A stretch of DNA of 64,000 nucleotides from an uncultured Oscillospiraceae bacterium (GTDB lineage Bacteria; Bacillota; Clostridia; Oscillospirales; Oscillospiraceae), in the NCBI GenBank assembly GCA_910579965.1, contig CAJTWF010000003.1, positions 1 through 64,000 on the forward strand. The letters run 5' to 3'. Position 1 is the stretch's first letter; each line of letters starts with the position of its first letter. Below the pieces are notes generated by a model. That model saw only the letters and a list, made by a program, of their open reading frames with translations. It ran no database searches and was not told where the DNA came from. The translations under genes were made by a program, and so were the position numbers. Of this stretch, positions 31,743-38,947 are shown in pieces.

Positions 31743-32630
31743 TTAGCTCTGGGAGCCCGGATAGCTCCAATTTTCGTCCAGACCGTCCCGCTCCAGCTCA
31801 ATGACCGGGCTGTCCGGCCGGGGGATCTGCTCCACCAGTGCGTCCAGCTCGTTGTAGGTGGCGGCCAGCTTATCCCGGGTGATGTTGAAGGCGTCCAGAT
31901 ACCGGATCACCTGGTTTCTGGCGCCCTCCAGGGCCTGGGCCGCGGCCAGCTTCTTGGCCCGCATGTCCTCCTCCATCTGCCGCTCCATCTGCTGGGCCCG
32001 GGCCTGGGCCTGCTGGACCAGGGCGCGGGCCTCCTGCTCCGCTATGGCCAGGATCCGCTCCGTGGCCGCGCTGGTCTTGTTCTGCTGGTCCAGCTGCTCC
32101 CGCAGCCGGGCCAGCTCCCGCTGGTGCTCCCCCTCGCGGCGCCGCCGCTCGTCCTCCAGCTCCAGGATCCGCTGGTTGAGGGTCTTTGTCCGCTCCAGCT
32201 CCAAAATCCGGTTGTGGGCCCGGATGTCCTGCTCCTTCCTGGCCAGCTTCAGCTCCGACTCCAGGGACTCGGACCACTGAAGGGCCGCCGTCAGCTCCTC
32301 CCGCAGCCGCTTCTCCTGGTCCGTCCGTTCCTGGTCTCCGCCGGCGCGGCGCAGGGCCGACTCCATCAGCTCCAGGCGGCCCCTGGCCTCGGCCAGCTCC
32401 GCCTCCAGGGCTGCGGCCCGCGCCTCGGCCTCTCCGCCGCCGCGCTCCGCCTCCAGGGTCTCCGCCCGCCTCCGGGCCTCCTCCAGCTGCTCCCTGAGCC
32501 GGTCCTCCCGCTCTCCGGCGGCCTTCGCCTCCCTGCGCAGCTGCTCGATCTGTCCCACCAGCTCCTTGAGCCGCTCATCCACCAGATCCTTGCGGTAGCC
32601 GCCCAGAAATGTTGTCATAAATTGGTCCAT
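31743..32630 (-). CDS. DivIVA-like coiled-coil protein in the polysaccharide cluster
   Basis: A 295-residue soluble protein that is nearly all coiled coil from about residue 18 to 265, rich in Glu, Arg, Ala and Leu heptads. The N-terminus F-L-G-G-Y-R-K-D-L-V-D-E-R-L resembles the F-x-G-Y-x-x-x-x-V-D membrane-binding start of DivIVA/GpsB proteins. DivIVA proteins mark curved membrane at poles and septa. Its position between two glycosyltransferase genes suggests it positions or scaffolds the synthesis complex. The start ATG 32628-32630 has GAGGAG upstream within the end of the previous gene. Family membership is inferred from the motif only. Confidence 0.6.
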   Translation of the reverse strand: MDQFMTTFLGGYRKDLVDERLKELVGQIEQLRREAKAAGEREDRLREQLEEARRRAETLEAERGGGEAEARAAALEAELAEARGRLELMESALRRAGGDQERTDQEKRLREELTAALQWSESLESELKLARKEQDIRAHNRILELERTKTLNQRILELEDERRRREGEHQRELARLREQLDQQNKTSAATERILAIAEQEARALVQQAQARAQQMERQMEEDMRAKKLAAAQALEGARNQVIRYLDAFNITRDKLAATYNELDALVEQIPRPDSPVIELERDGLDENWSYPGSQS

Positions 32631-32634
32631 GCCA

Positions 32635-33762
32635 TCACTCCTCTCCCACGCGCTCTGAGGACGCGCCGCCCAGGACCCTCTGGTAGACCTGCCAGGTCCT
32701 CTCCTCCACCAGGGCGTAGTCGTACCGCTCCCGGATGCAGCGCATCTGCTCCTCCGCCCTGGGGTTCTCCGGCGGAGCGTCCAGGGCCTCCGCCAGCCTC
32801 TCATAGAGGGACTGCTCGTCCCCGCTGGCAAAGGTGGCGCCAAAGTCCCCCAGCACATCCGCGTTCTCCGGGATGTCGCTGGTCAGGCACCGGGCCCCCG
32901 CCGACATGGCCTCCAGCAGGCTCAGGGCCAGGCCCTCCACCTCGCTGGGCAGCACGTACAAAGCGCAGTTGCTGTACAACTCCCGCAGCGTCCGTCCCTC
33001 CGCGAAGCCGGTGAACCGGATCCGGGGGCACCCCTGGGCCAGCGCCAGGATCTCCCGGCCATACCGGCTGTCCGGCACCTCCCCGGCGATAACCAGCTGC
33101 CGGTCCGTTTTGCAGCGCCGGAAGGCCCGTATCAGATAGTGCAGTCCCTTTTCCGGCACAATCCGCGCCAGAAACAGCACATAGCTCCCCTTCTCCAGCC
33201 CCCACCGCCTGGCAATCTCGCCGCAGGGGGCGTACGCCACGGGCGCTACCCCGTTCTCGATCAGATGGGTCTCCCGCCCGTAGACGTCGCGGAAATAGGC
33301 CTGCACGTCCCGGGACAGGACGATCACCTCGTCCGCGTATTTCGCAATCACCCGCTCCCCCAGCCGCAGGTAGGCCGAGGCGAAGGCGTTCCACTTGGCC
33401 CGCCGCCAGTCCAGGCCGTGGACCGTAGCCACAGTCCCCACGCCCCCCAGCCGCGCCAGCGCCAGCATCACCGAGGGCCCCAGGGCGTGGTAGTGGATCA
33501 GGTCATAGCCGTGAAGGAGGGCCTGCACGGTGGCTGTCAGGGAGCAGAGCATGGCGCTCACGCCCCCCGTCCCCATGGTGGGGGCGCGGAAATACTCCAC
33601 ACCCTCCGCCCAGCCGTGGTTATCCCCCCTGCGCCGCCCCCGGTTGTACACCGCCACCCGGCAGTCCCGCCGGGCAAGGCGGGTGGCCAGCTCCCACACC
33701 ACCACCTCCACTCCGCCGGACCGGGAGGGGAAGTCCTTGTGTCCAATCATCGCAAGTCTCAT
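32635..33762 (-). CDS. family 4 glycosyltransferase (rhamnosyl/galactosyl-type first transferase)
   Basis: A 375-residue GT4 enzyme: M-I-G-H-K-D-F-P-S-R-S-G-G-V-E near the N-terminus, Y-H-A-L-G-P-S-V near 92, and a donor domain with F-L-A-R-I-V-P-E-K-G-L-H-Y near 200 and S-E-V-E-G-L-A-L-S-L-L-E-A-M-S-A-G near 282 (E-x7-E intact). The G-H-x-x-F-P-S-R-x-G-G-V-E start is shared with CpsF/EpsF-like second-step transferases next to sugar-phosphate transferases, as here. Exact sugar unknown. Confidence 0.88.
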   Translation of the reverse strand: MRLAMIGHKDFPSRSGGVEVVVWELATRLARRDCRVAVYNRGRRRGDNHGWAEGVEYFRAPTMGTGGVSAMLCSLTATVQALLHGYDLIHYHALGPSVMLALARLGGVGTVATVHGLDWRRAKWNAFASAYLRLGERVIAKYADEVIVLSRDVQAYFRDVYGRETHLIENGVAPVAYAPCGEIARRWGLEKGSYVLFLARIVPEKGLHYLIRAFRRCKTDRQLVIAGEVPDSRYGREILALAQGCPRIRFTGFAEGRTLRELYSNCALYVLPSEVEGLALSLLEAMSAGARCLTSDIPENADVLGDFGATFASGDEQSLYERLAEALDAPPENPRAEEQMRCIRERYDYALVEERTWQVYQRVLGGASSERVGEE

Positions 33763-33777
33763 GGGCCTCTCCGTCCT

Positions 33778-34446
33778 TCAGCAGCCCTCGCCCCGCAGCA
33801 TCACAAAGGGCGTTTTCAGCATCAGCTTGACGTCCCCCCACAGGGAGGCGTTCAGTATGTACTCCATGTCGTCCTCCACCCACTCGGCGAAGGACACCGC
33901 GTTCCGGTCCGTGCGGACCTGCCAGAGACAGGTGAGGCCCGGCTTCACGATCAGCCGCAGGCTCTGGTAATCCGTATACTCCGCGGCCTCGCAGGGCAGG
34001 GGCGGCCGGGGGCCGATGATGCTCATGTCGCCCCGCAGCACGTTGAAGAGCTGGGGCAGCTCGTCGAGGCTGCTCCTGCGCAGAAATTTCCCGATCCGTG
34101 TGACCCGTGGATCGTCCCGGATCTTAAACACCGGCCCGTCCATCTCATTAAGCGCGGCCAGCTCCGCCCGCTGCTGCTCCGCGTCCACGGCCATGGTGCG
34201 GAATTTGTACATGGTGAAGCGCCTCCCGCCCAGGCCCAGCCGGGTCTGGCGGAAGATGGGTCCTCCCCGGGGATCGTCCAGACAGATGAGGACGGCCAGC
34301 AGAAGGAGCAGCGGGGCGCTGAGCGCAAGCAGCAGCAGCGACGCCGCGAAATCAAAAACACGCTTCCTCTTCCAGTATTTTCTTCGGGACGCCTGCACGA
34401 TTTGTTCTGTCCGTACCGCCGGCGGGGTACTCGCCGTCGCTCCCAC
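33778..34446 (-). CDS. undecaprenyl-phosphate sugar-1-phosphate transferase (initiating enzyme)
   Basis: A 222-residue monotopic phosphoglycosyl transferase that loads the first sugar phosphate on undecaprenyl phosphate. A re-entrant helix (about 35-55) is followed by P-I-F-R-Q-T-R-L-G, Y-K-F-R-T-M near 80, the catalytic region S-L-D-E-L-P-Q-L near 125 and the S-I-I-G-P-R-P-P loop near 142. The length is that of PglC/CpsE catalytic cores, without the N-terminal multi-helix domain. The start is GTG (34444-34446) with AGGAGG eight bases upstream. It is the first gene of the cluster, so the cluster's promoter must lie just upstream. Confidence 0.93.
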   Translation of the reverse strand: MGATASTPPAVRTEQIVQASRRKYWKRKRVFDFAASLLLLALSAPLLLLLAVLICLDDPRGGPIFRQTRLGLGGRRFTMYKFRTMAVDAEQQRAELAALNEMDGPVFKIRDDPRVTRIGKFLRRSSLDELPQLFNVLRGDMSIIGPRPPLPCEAAEYTDYQSLRLIVKPGLTCLWQVRTDRNAVSFAEWVEDDMEYILNASLWGDVKLMLKTPFVMLRGEGC

Positions 34447-34482
34447 CAGAATCTCCTCCTATCTGCGTCCCAAGTCCCCTTA

Positions 34483-34533
34483 CCGTCTCTCCCCGAAGGG
34501 GAGAGACGGCCCGGTGCGCACCGGGCCGCTTTT
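34483..34533. terminator. double hairpin in the polysaccharide leader
   Basis: CCGTCTCTCCCC (34483-34494) pairs with GGGGAGAGACGG (34498-34509); the palindrome CGGCCCGGTGC/GCACCGGGCCG (34507-34528) follows and is trailed by CTTTTT on the plus strand. It would stop plus-strand (antisense) transcription leaving the cluster. On the minus strand it forms two stacked hairpins in the probable mRNA leader. Confidence 0.5.
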
Positions 34534-34686
34534 TCTGGGCATATGTTACCATAAAATCCCTCTGTTTCTATGGCCTGCGTAAAAATGAAATCGATTTGCG
34601 CAAAAATTGCCCCGTCCCCCTTTGGCGGGAAACGGACCACGCCGGAGAACGCACGGAAATCACATTTTTGAAAAAACACAGCCTCC

Positions 34687-34769
34687 TGCAGGGGCGGGCA
34701 TCGCTCGCCCGTTTCTTTCGGACCGCTGGAGGGCGTCGTTAGAACGGGCGAGCGATGCCCGCCCCTGCA
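34687..34769. repeat. long palindromic intergenic repeat
   Basis: Two perfect 27-base inverted arms (34687-34713 and 34743-34769; outer end TGCAGGGGCGGGCATCGCTC) enclose a 29-base loop. A partial, degraded relative occurs at 8983-8997. Such GGGGCGGGC...GCCCGCCCC units are dispersed in many gut clostridial genomes by my recollection, like REP/MITE elements. No open reading frame is inside. Confidence 0.75.
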
Positions 34770-34895
34770 CAGTGACCGGATTGTCCAGCTTCCGCCCCTC
34801 CCGGACCGGTGGCAGCCCCCGGCCCGTCTCCTGCTGGCCGCCGGACTGTACGCGGAGTGGAGAGAGCGGGATGTCCCGGAGGAATAGACAAAAAG

Positions 34896-34936
34896 GCCGT
34901 CCGGCGGAGGATGCTTCCCCGCCGGACGGCTTTTTT
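34896..34936 (-). terminator. terminator of the iorA-iorB operon (bidirectional)
   Basis: GCCGTCCGGCGG (34896-34907) pairs with CCGCCGGACGGC (34919-34930). It is flanked by a T run in both directions (CTTTTT on the minus strand, TTTTTT on the plus strand) and starts 19 bases past the iorB stop. Confidence 0.9.
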
Positions 34937-34954
34937 CGGTTTTTGTTATCAGTA

Positions 34955-35527
34955 TCAGCAGGCCCGCCCCAGGGCGAACGCCTTCTTATTCAGCTCCAGA
35001 AACTTGGGCGGCACGCTCTGCTCAATGGCCTCCAGCCACTCCGCCTCCGTGAAGTCAAACCACCTCGACAGACGGCCCAGCAGCACAATGTTCACCGCCT
35101 TGCTGCTCCCCGCCTCCTCGGCCAGGGAAAGCGCGTCCACCGCGTCCAGGTCAATGCCCAGGGCCCGCAGCTTCCCCTCCAGGCCCTCCGGGTACCGGGC
35201 CGCGCCGGTGATGACGGGCATGGGGTTGATCTGCTGGGTGTTGGTAATCAGCCGTCCGCCGGGCTTTAAGTACTCCGTCCACCGGGCGGCCTCCAGCAGC
35301 TCAAAGGAGAGGATGGCGTCCGCCTGTCCCCTGTCGATGATGGGAGAATACACCTTCTCCCCCCAGCGGACGTAGGTGACCACGCTGCCCCCCCGCTGGC
35401 TCATGCCGTGGACCTCGCTGACCTTCACGTCAAAGCCCTTGCCCAGCAGCAGGCGGCCCAGCAGCTTGCTGGCCAGGAGGGTGCCCTGTCCGCCCACGCC
35501 AACGATCATGATGTTCTTTGCCGCCAT
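34955..35527 (-). CDS. iorB: indolepyruvate:ferredoxin oxidoreductase, beta subunit
   Basis: A 190-residue gamma/beta domain of the 2-keto acid:ferredoxin oxidoreductase family. The N-terminus I-M-I-V-G-V-G-G-Q-G-T-L-L-A-S is the classic glycine-rich signature, and H-G-M-S-Q-R-G-G-S-V-V near residue 43 is typical of IorB. The ATG at 35525-35527 is used because AGGAGG lies seven bases upstream; the GTG two codons earlier overlaps the iorA stop. It pairs with IorA to decarboxylate aryl pyruvates to aryl-acetyl-CoA. Confidence 0.93.
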   Translation of the reverse strand: MAAKNIMIVGVGGQGTLLASKLLGRLLLGKGFDVKVSEVHGMSQRGGSVVTYVRWGEKVYSPIIDRGQADAILSFELLEAARWTEYLKPGGRLITNTQQINPMPVITGAARYPEGLEGKLRALGIDLDAVDALSLAEEAGSSKAVNIVLLGRLSRWFDFTEAEWLEAIEQSVPPKFLELNKKAFALGRAC

Positions 35528-35529
35528 GC

Positions 35530-37266
35530 TCACGCCTCCTTCTTCCCGCTTAACGCGTCAAATCTGCACAGCTGGGCGCACACGCCGCAGCCGGTGCACA
35601 GGGTGTTGTCGATGACCGCTTTGCCGCCCGAAATGCTGATGGCCGGGCAGCCGATGCGCATACAGGACTTGCAGCCCACGCACCTGTCCGGGTCTGCGGC
35701 AATGGGCCCCGGGTGCCTGACGTACTTCAGAAGCGCGCAGGGGCGGCGGGAGATGATGACCGATGGTCCGGGAGCCGCCAGCTCCTCCCTCACCGCCCCG
35801 TCGCACTCGGCCAGATCGTAGGGGTCCACCACCCGCACCCGCTCGATGCCCACGGCCCGGCACAGGCTCTCCAGGTCAATCTTGGCGCAGGGATCCCCCT
35901 TGAGGTTGAAGCCGGTGGTGGGATTCTGCTGGTGTCCGGTCATGCCGGTGATGGAGTTGTCCAGGATAATGACCGTGGAGCTGGATTCGTTGTAGGCCGC
36001 GTTGATGAGGCCCGTGACGCCGGAGTGCATGAAGGTGGAGTCGCCAATCACGGCCACAGTCCGGCCCTCGTTCCCGCCGGCCTTGTTGAACCCGTGGAGG
36101 CCGGAGATGGACGCGCCCATGCAGACAGTGGAGTCCATGGCCCCCAGCGGGGCCACCGCGCCCAGGGTGTAGCAGCCGATGTCGCCCAGCACGGTCAGCT
36201 TGTTTTTCGCCAGGGTGTAAAAGAGGCCCCGGTGGGGACATCCGGCGCACATCACCGGGGGACGGGGCGGAATGACCTCGTCCAGCTTCAAGCCGGAGGT
36301 CTCCCGGTGGGTAAGCTGCCGGGCCACCAGGTTCTGGCTCAGCTCGCCTATGGCCGGGAAGAAGTTCTTGCCGGCGCAGGCCAGGCCCAGGTTCCGGCAG
36401 TACTCCTCAATAAAGCCGTCCAGCTCCTCCACCACCACCAGCAGGCTCACGCTCTTGGCGAACGTCCGGATCTTCTTCTCCGGCAGGGGCCAGACCATGC
36501 CCAGCTTCAGCACCGGGTAGGTATCGCCGCAGGCCTCCTTCACGTACTGATAGCTGGTGGAGGAGGTGATGATGCCCATCTTGTAGTCCGTCCCCGCCTC
36601 AATGCGGTTGACGGAGGCGTGCTCCGCCCAGTCCGCCATCTTCGCCAGCCGCTCCTCCACCACCGGGTGGCGGCGCTTGGCGTTGCCGGGCATCATGATA
36701 TATTTCTCCCCGTTCTTCTCATAGGGCCTGGGGGCGGCCTCCTCCCGCTCCCCCGGCTCCACCACGCTCTGGGAGTGGGAGATCCGGGTACACATCTTCA
36801 TGAGCACCGGGGTGTCGAAGGCCTCGGAGAGCTCGTAGGCCAGACGCGTATACTCCAGGGCCTCCTGGGAGTCGCTGGGCTCCAGCATGGGCAGCTTGGC
36901 GGCCTTGGCGTAGTGGCGGGAGTCCTGCTCGTTCTGGGAGGAGTGCATCCCCGCATCGTCGGCCACGGCGATGACCATGCCGCCGTTTACCCCCGTGTAG
37001 GAGATGGTGAACAGGGGGTCCGCGGCCACGTTGAGCCCCACGTGCTTCATGCCGCAGAAGCTGCGCCGGCCCGCCAGGGACGCGCCGAAGGCCGCCTCCA
37101 TGGCCACCTTCTCATTGGGGGCCCACTCGGCGCAGATCTCCGGGTATCTGGCCGCGGCCTCGGTGATCTCCGTGCTGGGGGTGCCGGGATAGCTGGAGAC
37201 AAAGGCGCAGCCCGCCTCGTACAGGCCCCGGGCAACGGCCTCGTTGCCCAGCATCAGTTGTTTCAT
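35530..37266 (-). CDS. iorA: indolepyruvate:ferredoxin oxidoreductase, alpha subunit
   Basis: A 578-residue TPP enzyme that oxidatively decarboxylates indolepyruvate, phenylpyruvate or p-hydroxyphenylpyruvate, reducing ferredoxin. It begins G-N-E-A-V-A-R-G-L-Y-E-A-G; the TPP part has C-A-G-C-P-H-R-G near 330 and G-D-I-G-C-Y-T-L near 350. The C-terminus carries two [4Fe-4S] sites (C-V-G-C-K-S-C-M-R-I-G-C-P and C-T-G-C-G-V-C-A-Q-L-C). The iorB gene overlaps its end. With the downstream ligase it forms the classical fermentative route from aromatic amino acids to aryl acetates. AAGGAGGG precedes the ATG. Confidence 0.95.
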   Translation of the reverse strand: MKQLMLGNEAVARGLYEAGCAFVSSYPGTPSTEITEAAARYPEICAEWAPNEKVAMEAAFGASLAGRRSFCGMKHVGLNVAADPLFTISYTGVNGGMVIAVADDAGMHSSQNEQDSRHYAKAAKLPMLEPSDSQEALEYTRLAYELSEAFDTPVLMKMCTRISHSQSVVEPGEREEAAPRPYEKNGEKYIMMPGNAKRRHPVVEERLAKMADWAEHASVNRIEAGTDYKMGIITSSTSYQYVKEACGDTYPVLKLGMVWPLPEKKIRTFAKSVSLLVVVEELDGFIEEYCRNLGLACAGKNFFPAIGELSQNLVARQLTHRETSGLKLDEVIPPRPPVMCAGCPHRGLFYTLAKNKLTVLGDIGCYTLGAVAPLGAMDSTVCMGASISGLHGFNKAGGNEGRTVAVIGDSTFMHSGVTGLINAAYNESSSTVIILDNSITGMTGHQQNPTTGFNLKGDPCAKIDLESLCRAVGIERVRVVDPYDLAECDGAVREELAAPGPSVIISRRPCALLKYVRHPGPIAADPDRCVGCKSCMRIGCPAISISGGKAVIDNTLCTGCGVCAQLCRFDALSGKKEA

Positions 37267-37281
37267 TGGGGAAATCCCTCC

Positions 37282-38847
37282 TTAATGTTGATTCTGTTCG
37301 CCAATGGAGTCCCTCACCGTAACGGTGACCCTCCGCTCATAGCAGGCGAAGACGCTCTCCAGCCGCCGCCGGTCCGGGGCCGGCGTGACCAGGCTCACCG
37401 CCGGCACGATCACCAGTCCCGCGATCATGCAGAACGCGCCCGCGTTGATGGGGGACTGGAGCAGGGCGGGAAAGCTGGACCGCACGAAAATGTTGGCCAG
37501 CATCACCGCTGTGGAGAAGAGGAAGCTGACCCAGCAGGCGGCGGTGGTTGTCCGCTTCCAGTACAGGCCGTAGAGGAAGGGGGCCAGGAACGCCCCGGCC
37601 AGAGCGCCCCAGCTCACGCCCATGAGCTGGGCGATGAAGGTGACGCTGGACTTATACTGGATGAGGGCCAGCACCACGGAGATGGCGATGAACACCACCA
37701 CCAGACCCCGCATCCACCGCACCTGCCGTTTTTCGTCCATGTTCTTTATGATATTACCCTTTATGAAGTCCAGTGTCAAGGTGGAGCTGGAGGCCAGCAC
37801 CAGGGAGGACAGGGTGGACATGGAGGCGGAGAGCACCAGGATCACCACCACGGCGATGAGCGCCGCCGGCAGGCCGGAGAGCATGGCGGGGATCACCGCG
37901 TCGTAGCCCCCGGCGGGCACACCATCCACCACGTCCATCCTGTCCGCGAAGAGCCGGCCGAAGCCGCCCAGGAAGTAGCATCCGCCGGCCACCACCAGGG
38001 CAAAGAGGGTGGAGATGACGGTGCCCTTGCTGATAGCGGTCTCGCTCTTGATGGCGTAGAACTTCTGCACCATCTGGGGCAGGCCCCATGTGCCCAGGCT
38101 GGTGAGGATCACCACGCCCAGCAGGTTGACCGGGTCCGGGCCGAAGAAGGAGGCGTACACGCCGGGCACGCTGCTCTCCCCCTTCACCTGGGCCAGCTTC
38201 TCCAGGGCGGCCAGAAAACCGCCCTGGCTGTGGAGCACCGCCAGGATCACCGCCGCAATACCCGCCAGCATGATGATCCCCTGGATAAAGTCGTTGATGG
38301 CCGTGGCCATATAGCCGCCGGCGATGACGTACACGGCGGTGAGCACCGCCATGACCACCACGCACACGGAGTAGTCGATGGAGAAGGCCATGGCAAAGAG
38401 GCGGCTCAGCCCGTTGTAAAGGGAGGCGGTGTAGGGGATGAGAAAGATGAAGATGATGGCCGAGGCGCACAGCTTGAGGCTCTGGCTCTCAAACCGCTTG
38501 CCGAAGAACTCCGGCATGGTGGCGCTGTCCAGGTGCTGGGTCATCACCCGGGTCCGCCGGCCCAGCACCACCCAGGCCAGCAGGGACCCCAGAAAGGCGT
38601 TGCCCAGCCCCGCCCAGGTGGCGGCCACGCCGTACTTCCAGCCGAACTGGCCCGCGTAGCCCACGAATACCACGGCGGAGAAATAGCTGGTGCCGTAGGC
38701 GAAGGCGGTGAGCCAGGGCCCTACGCTCCGCCCGCCCAGGACAAAGCCGCTGACGTCGGTGGCGTGGCGGCGGCAGTAGAGGCCGATGCCCACCATGACG
38801 CCGAAAAACAGAATCAGCAGGATGAATTTTATTGCGTAATCAAACAT
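37282..38847 (-). CDS. sodium:solute symporter (SSS family)
   Basis: A 521-residue carrier with about 13 membrane spans. The G-L-Y-C-R-R-H-A-T-D-V-S-G-F-V-L-G-G-R near residue 22, the Na-site region in helix 1 and the L-S-A-S-M-S-T-L-S-S-L-V-L-A-S-S-S near 345 are SSS hallmarks (PutP/PanF-like). The operon context (iorAB, aryl-CoA ligase) suggests uptake of an aromatic amino acid or keto acid, but SSS specificity cannot be read from sequence. It sits 15 bases upstream of iorA. Confidence 0.88.
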   Translation of the reverse strand: MFDYAIKFILLILFFGVMVGIGLYCRRHATDVSGFVLGGRSVGPWLTAFAYGTSYFSAVVFVGYAGQFGWKYGVAATWAGLGNAFLGSLLAWVVLGRRTRVMTQHLDSATMPEFFGKRFESQSLKLCASAIIFIFLIPYTASLYNGLSRLFAMAFSIDYSVCVVVMAVLTAVYVIAGGYMATAINDFIQGIIMLAGIAAVILAVLHSQGGFLAALEKLAQVKGESSVPGVYASFFGPDPVNLLGVVILTSLGTWGLPQMVQKFYAIKSETAISKGTVISTLFALVVAGGCYFLGGFGRLFADRMDVVDGVPAGGYDAVIPAMLSGLPAALIAVVVILVLSASMSTLSSLVLASSSTLTLDFIKGNIIKNMDEKRQVRWMRGLVVVFIAISVVLALIQYKSSVTFIAQLMGVSWGALAGAFLAPFLYGLYWKRTTTAACWVSFLFSTAVMLANIFVRSSFPALLQSPINAGAFCMIAGLVIVPAVSLVTPAPDRRRLESVFACYERRVTVTVRDSIGEQNQH

Positions 38848-38947
38848 AAGCCCTTGCTCCCTCCTTGGATTGCGTTATGGGAAAATTTTGCGGCAGCACC
38901 TGTCCGCAGGATATCTAAGGCGCTTTCAAGGAACCAAAACGCGATTG

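Larger units (their letters stand above)
34447..34895. other. leader/intergenic region upstream of the polysaccharide cluster
   Basis: About 450 bases without a gene. From the cluster outward it contains a 12-bp hairpin (34483-34509), a 22-bp perfect palindrome (34507-34528) that on the plus strand is followed by GCTTTTT, an AT-rich stretch, and a long palindromic repeat (34687-34769). I found no convincing -35/-10 pair for the minus-strand cluster. Confidence 0.55.

Noticed and set aside
34447..34700. Promoter for the polysaccharide cluster
   Set aside because: Several AT-rich hexamers occur, but none forms a -35/-10 pair with acceptable spacing; start site left open.
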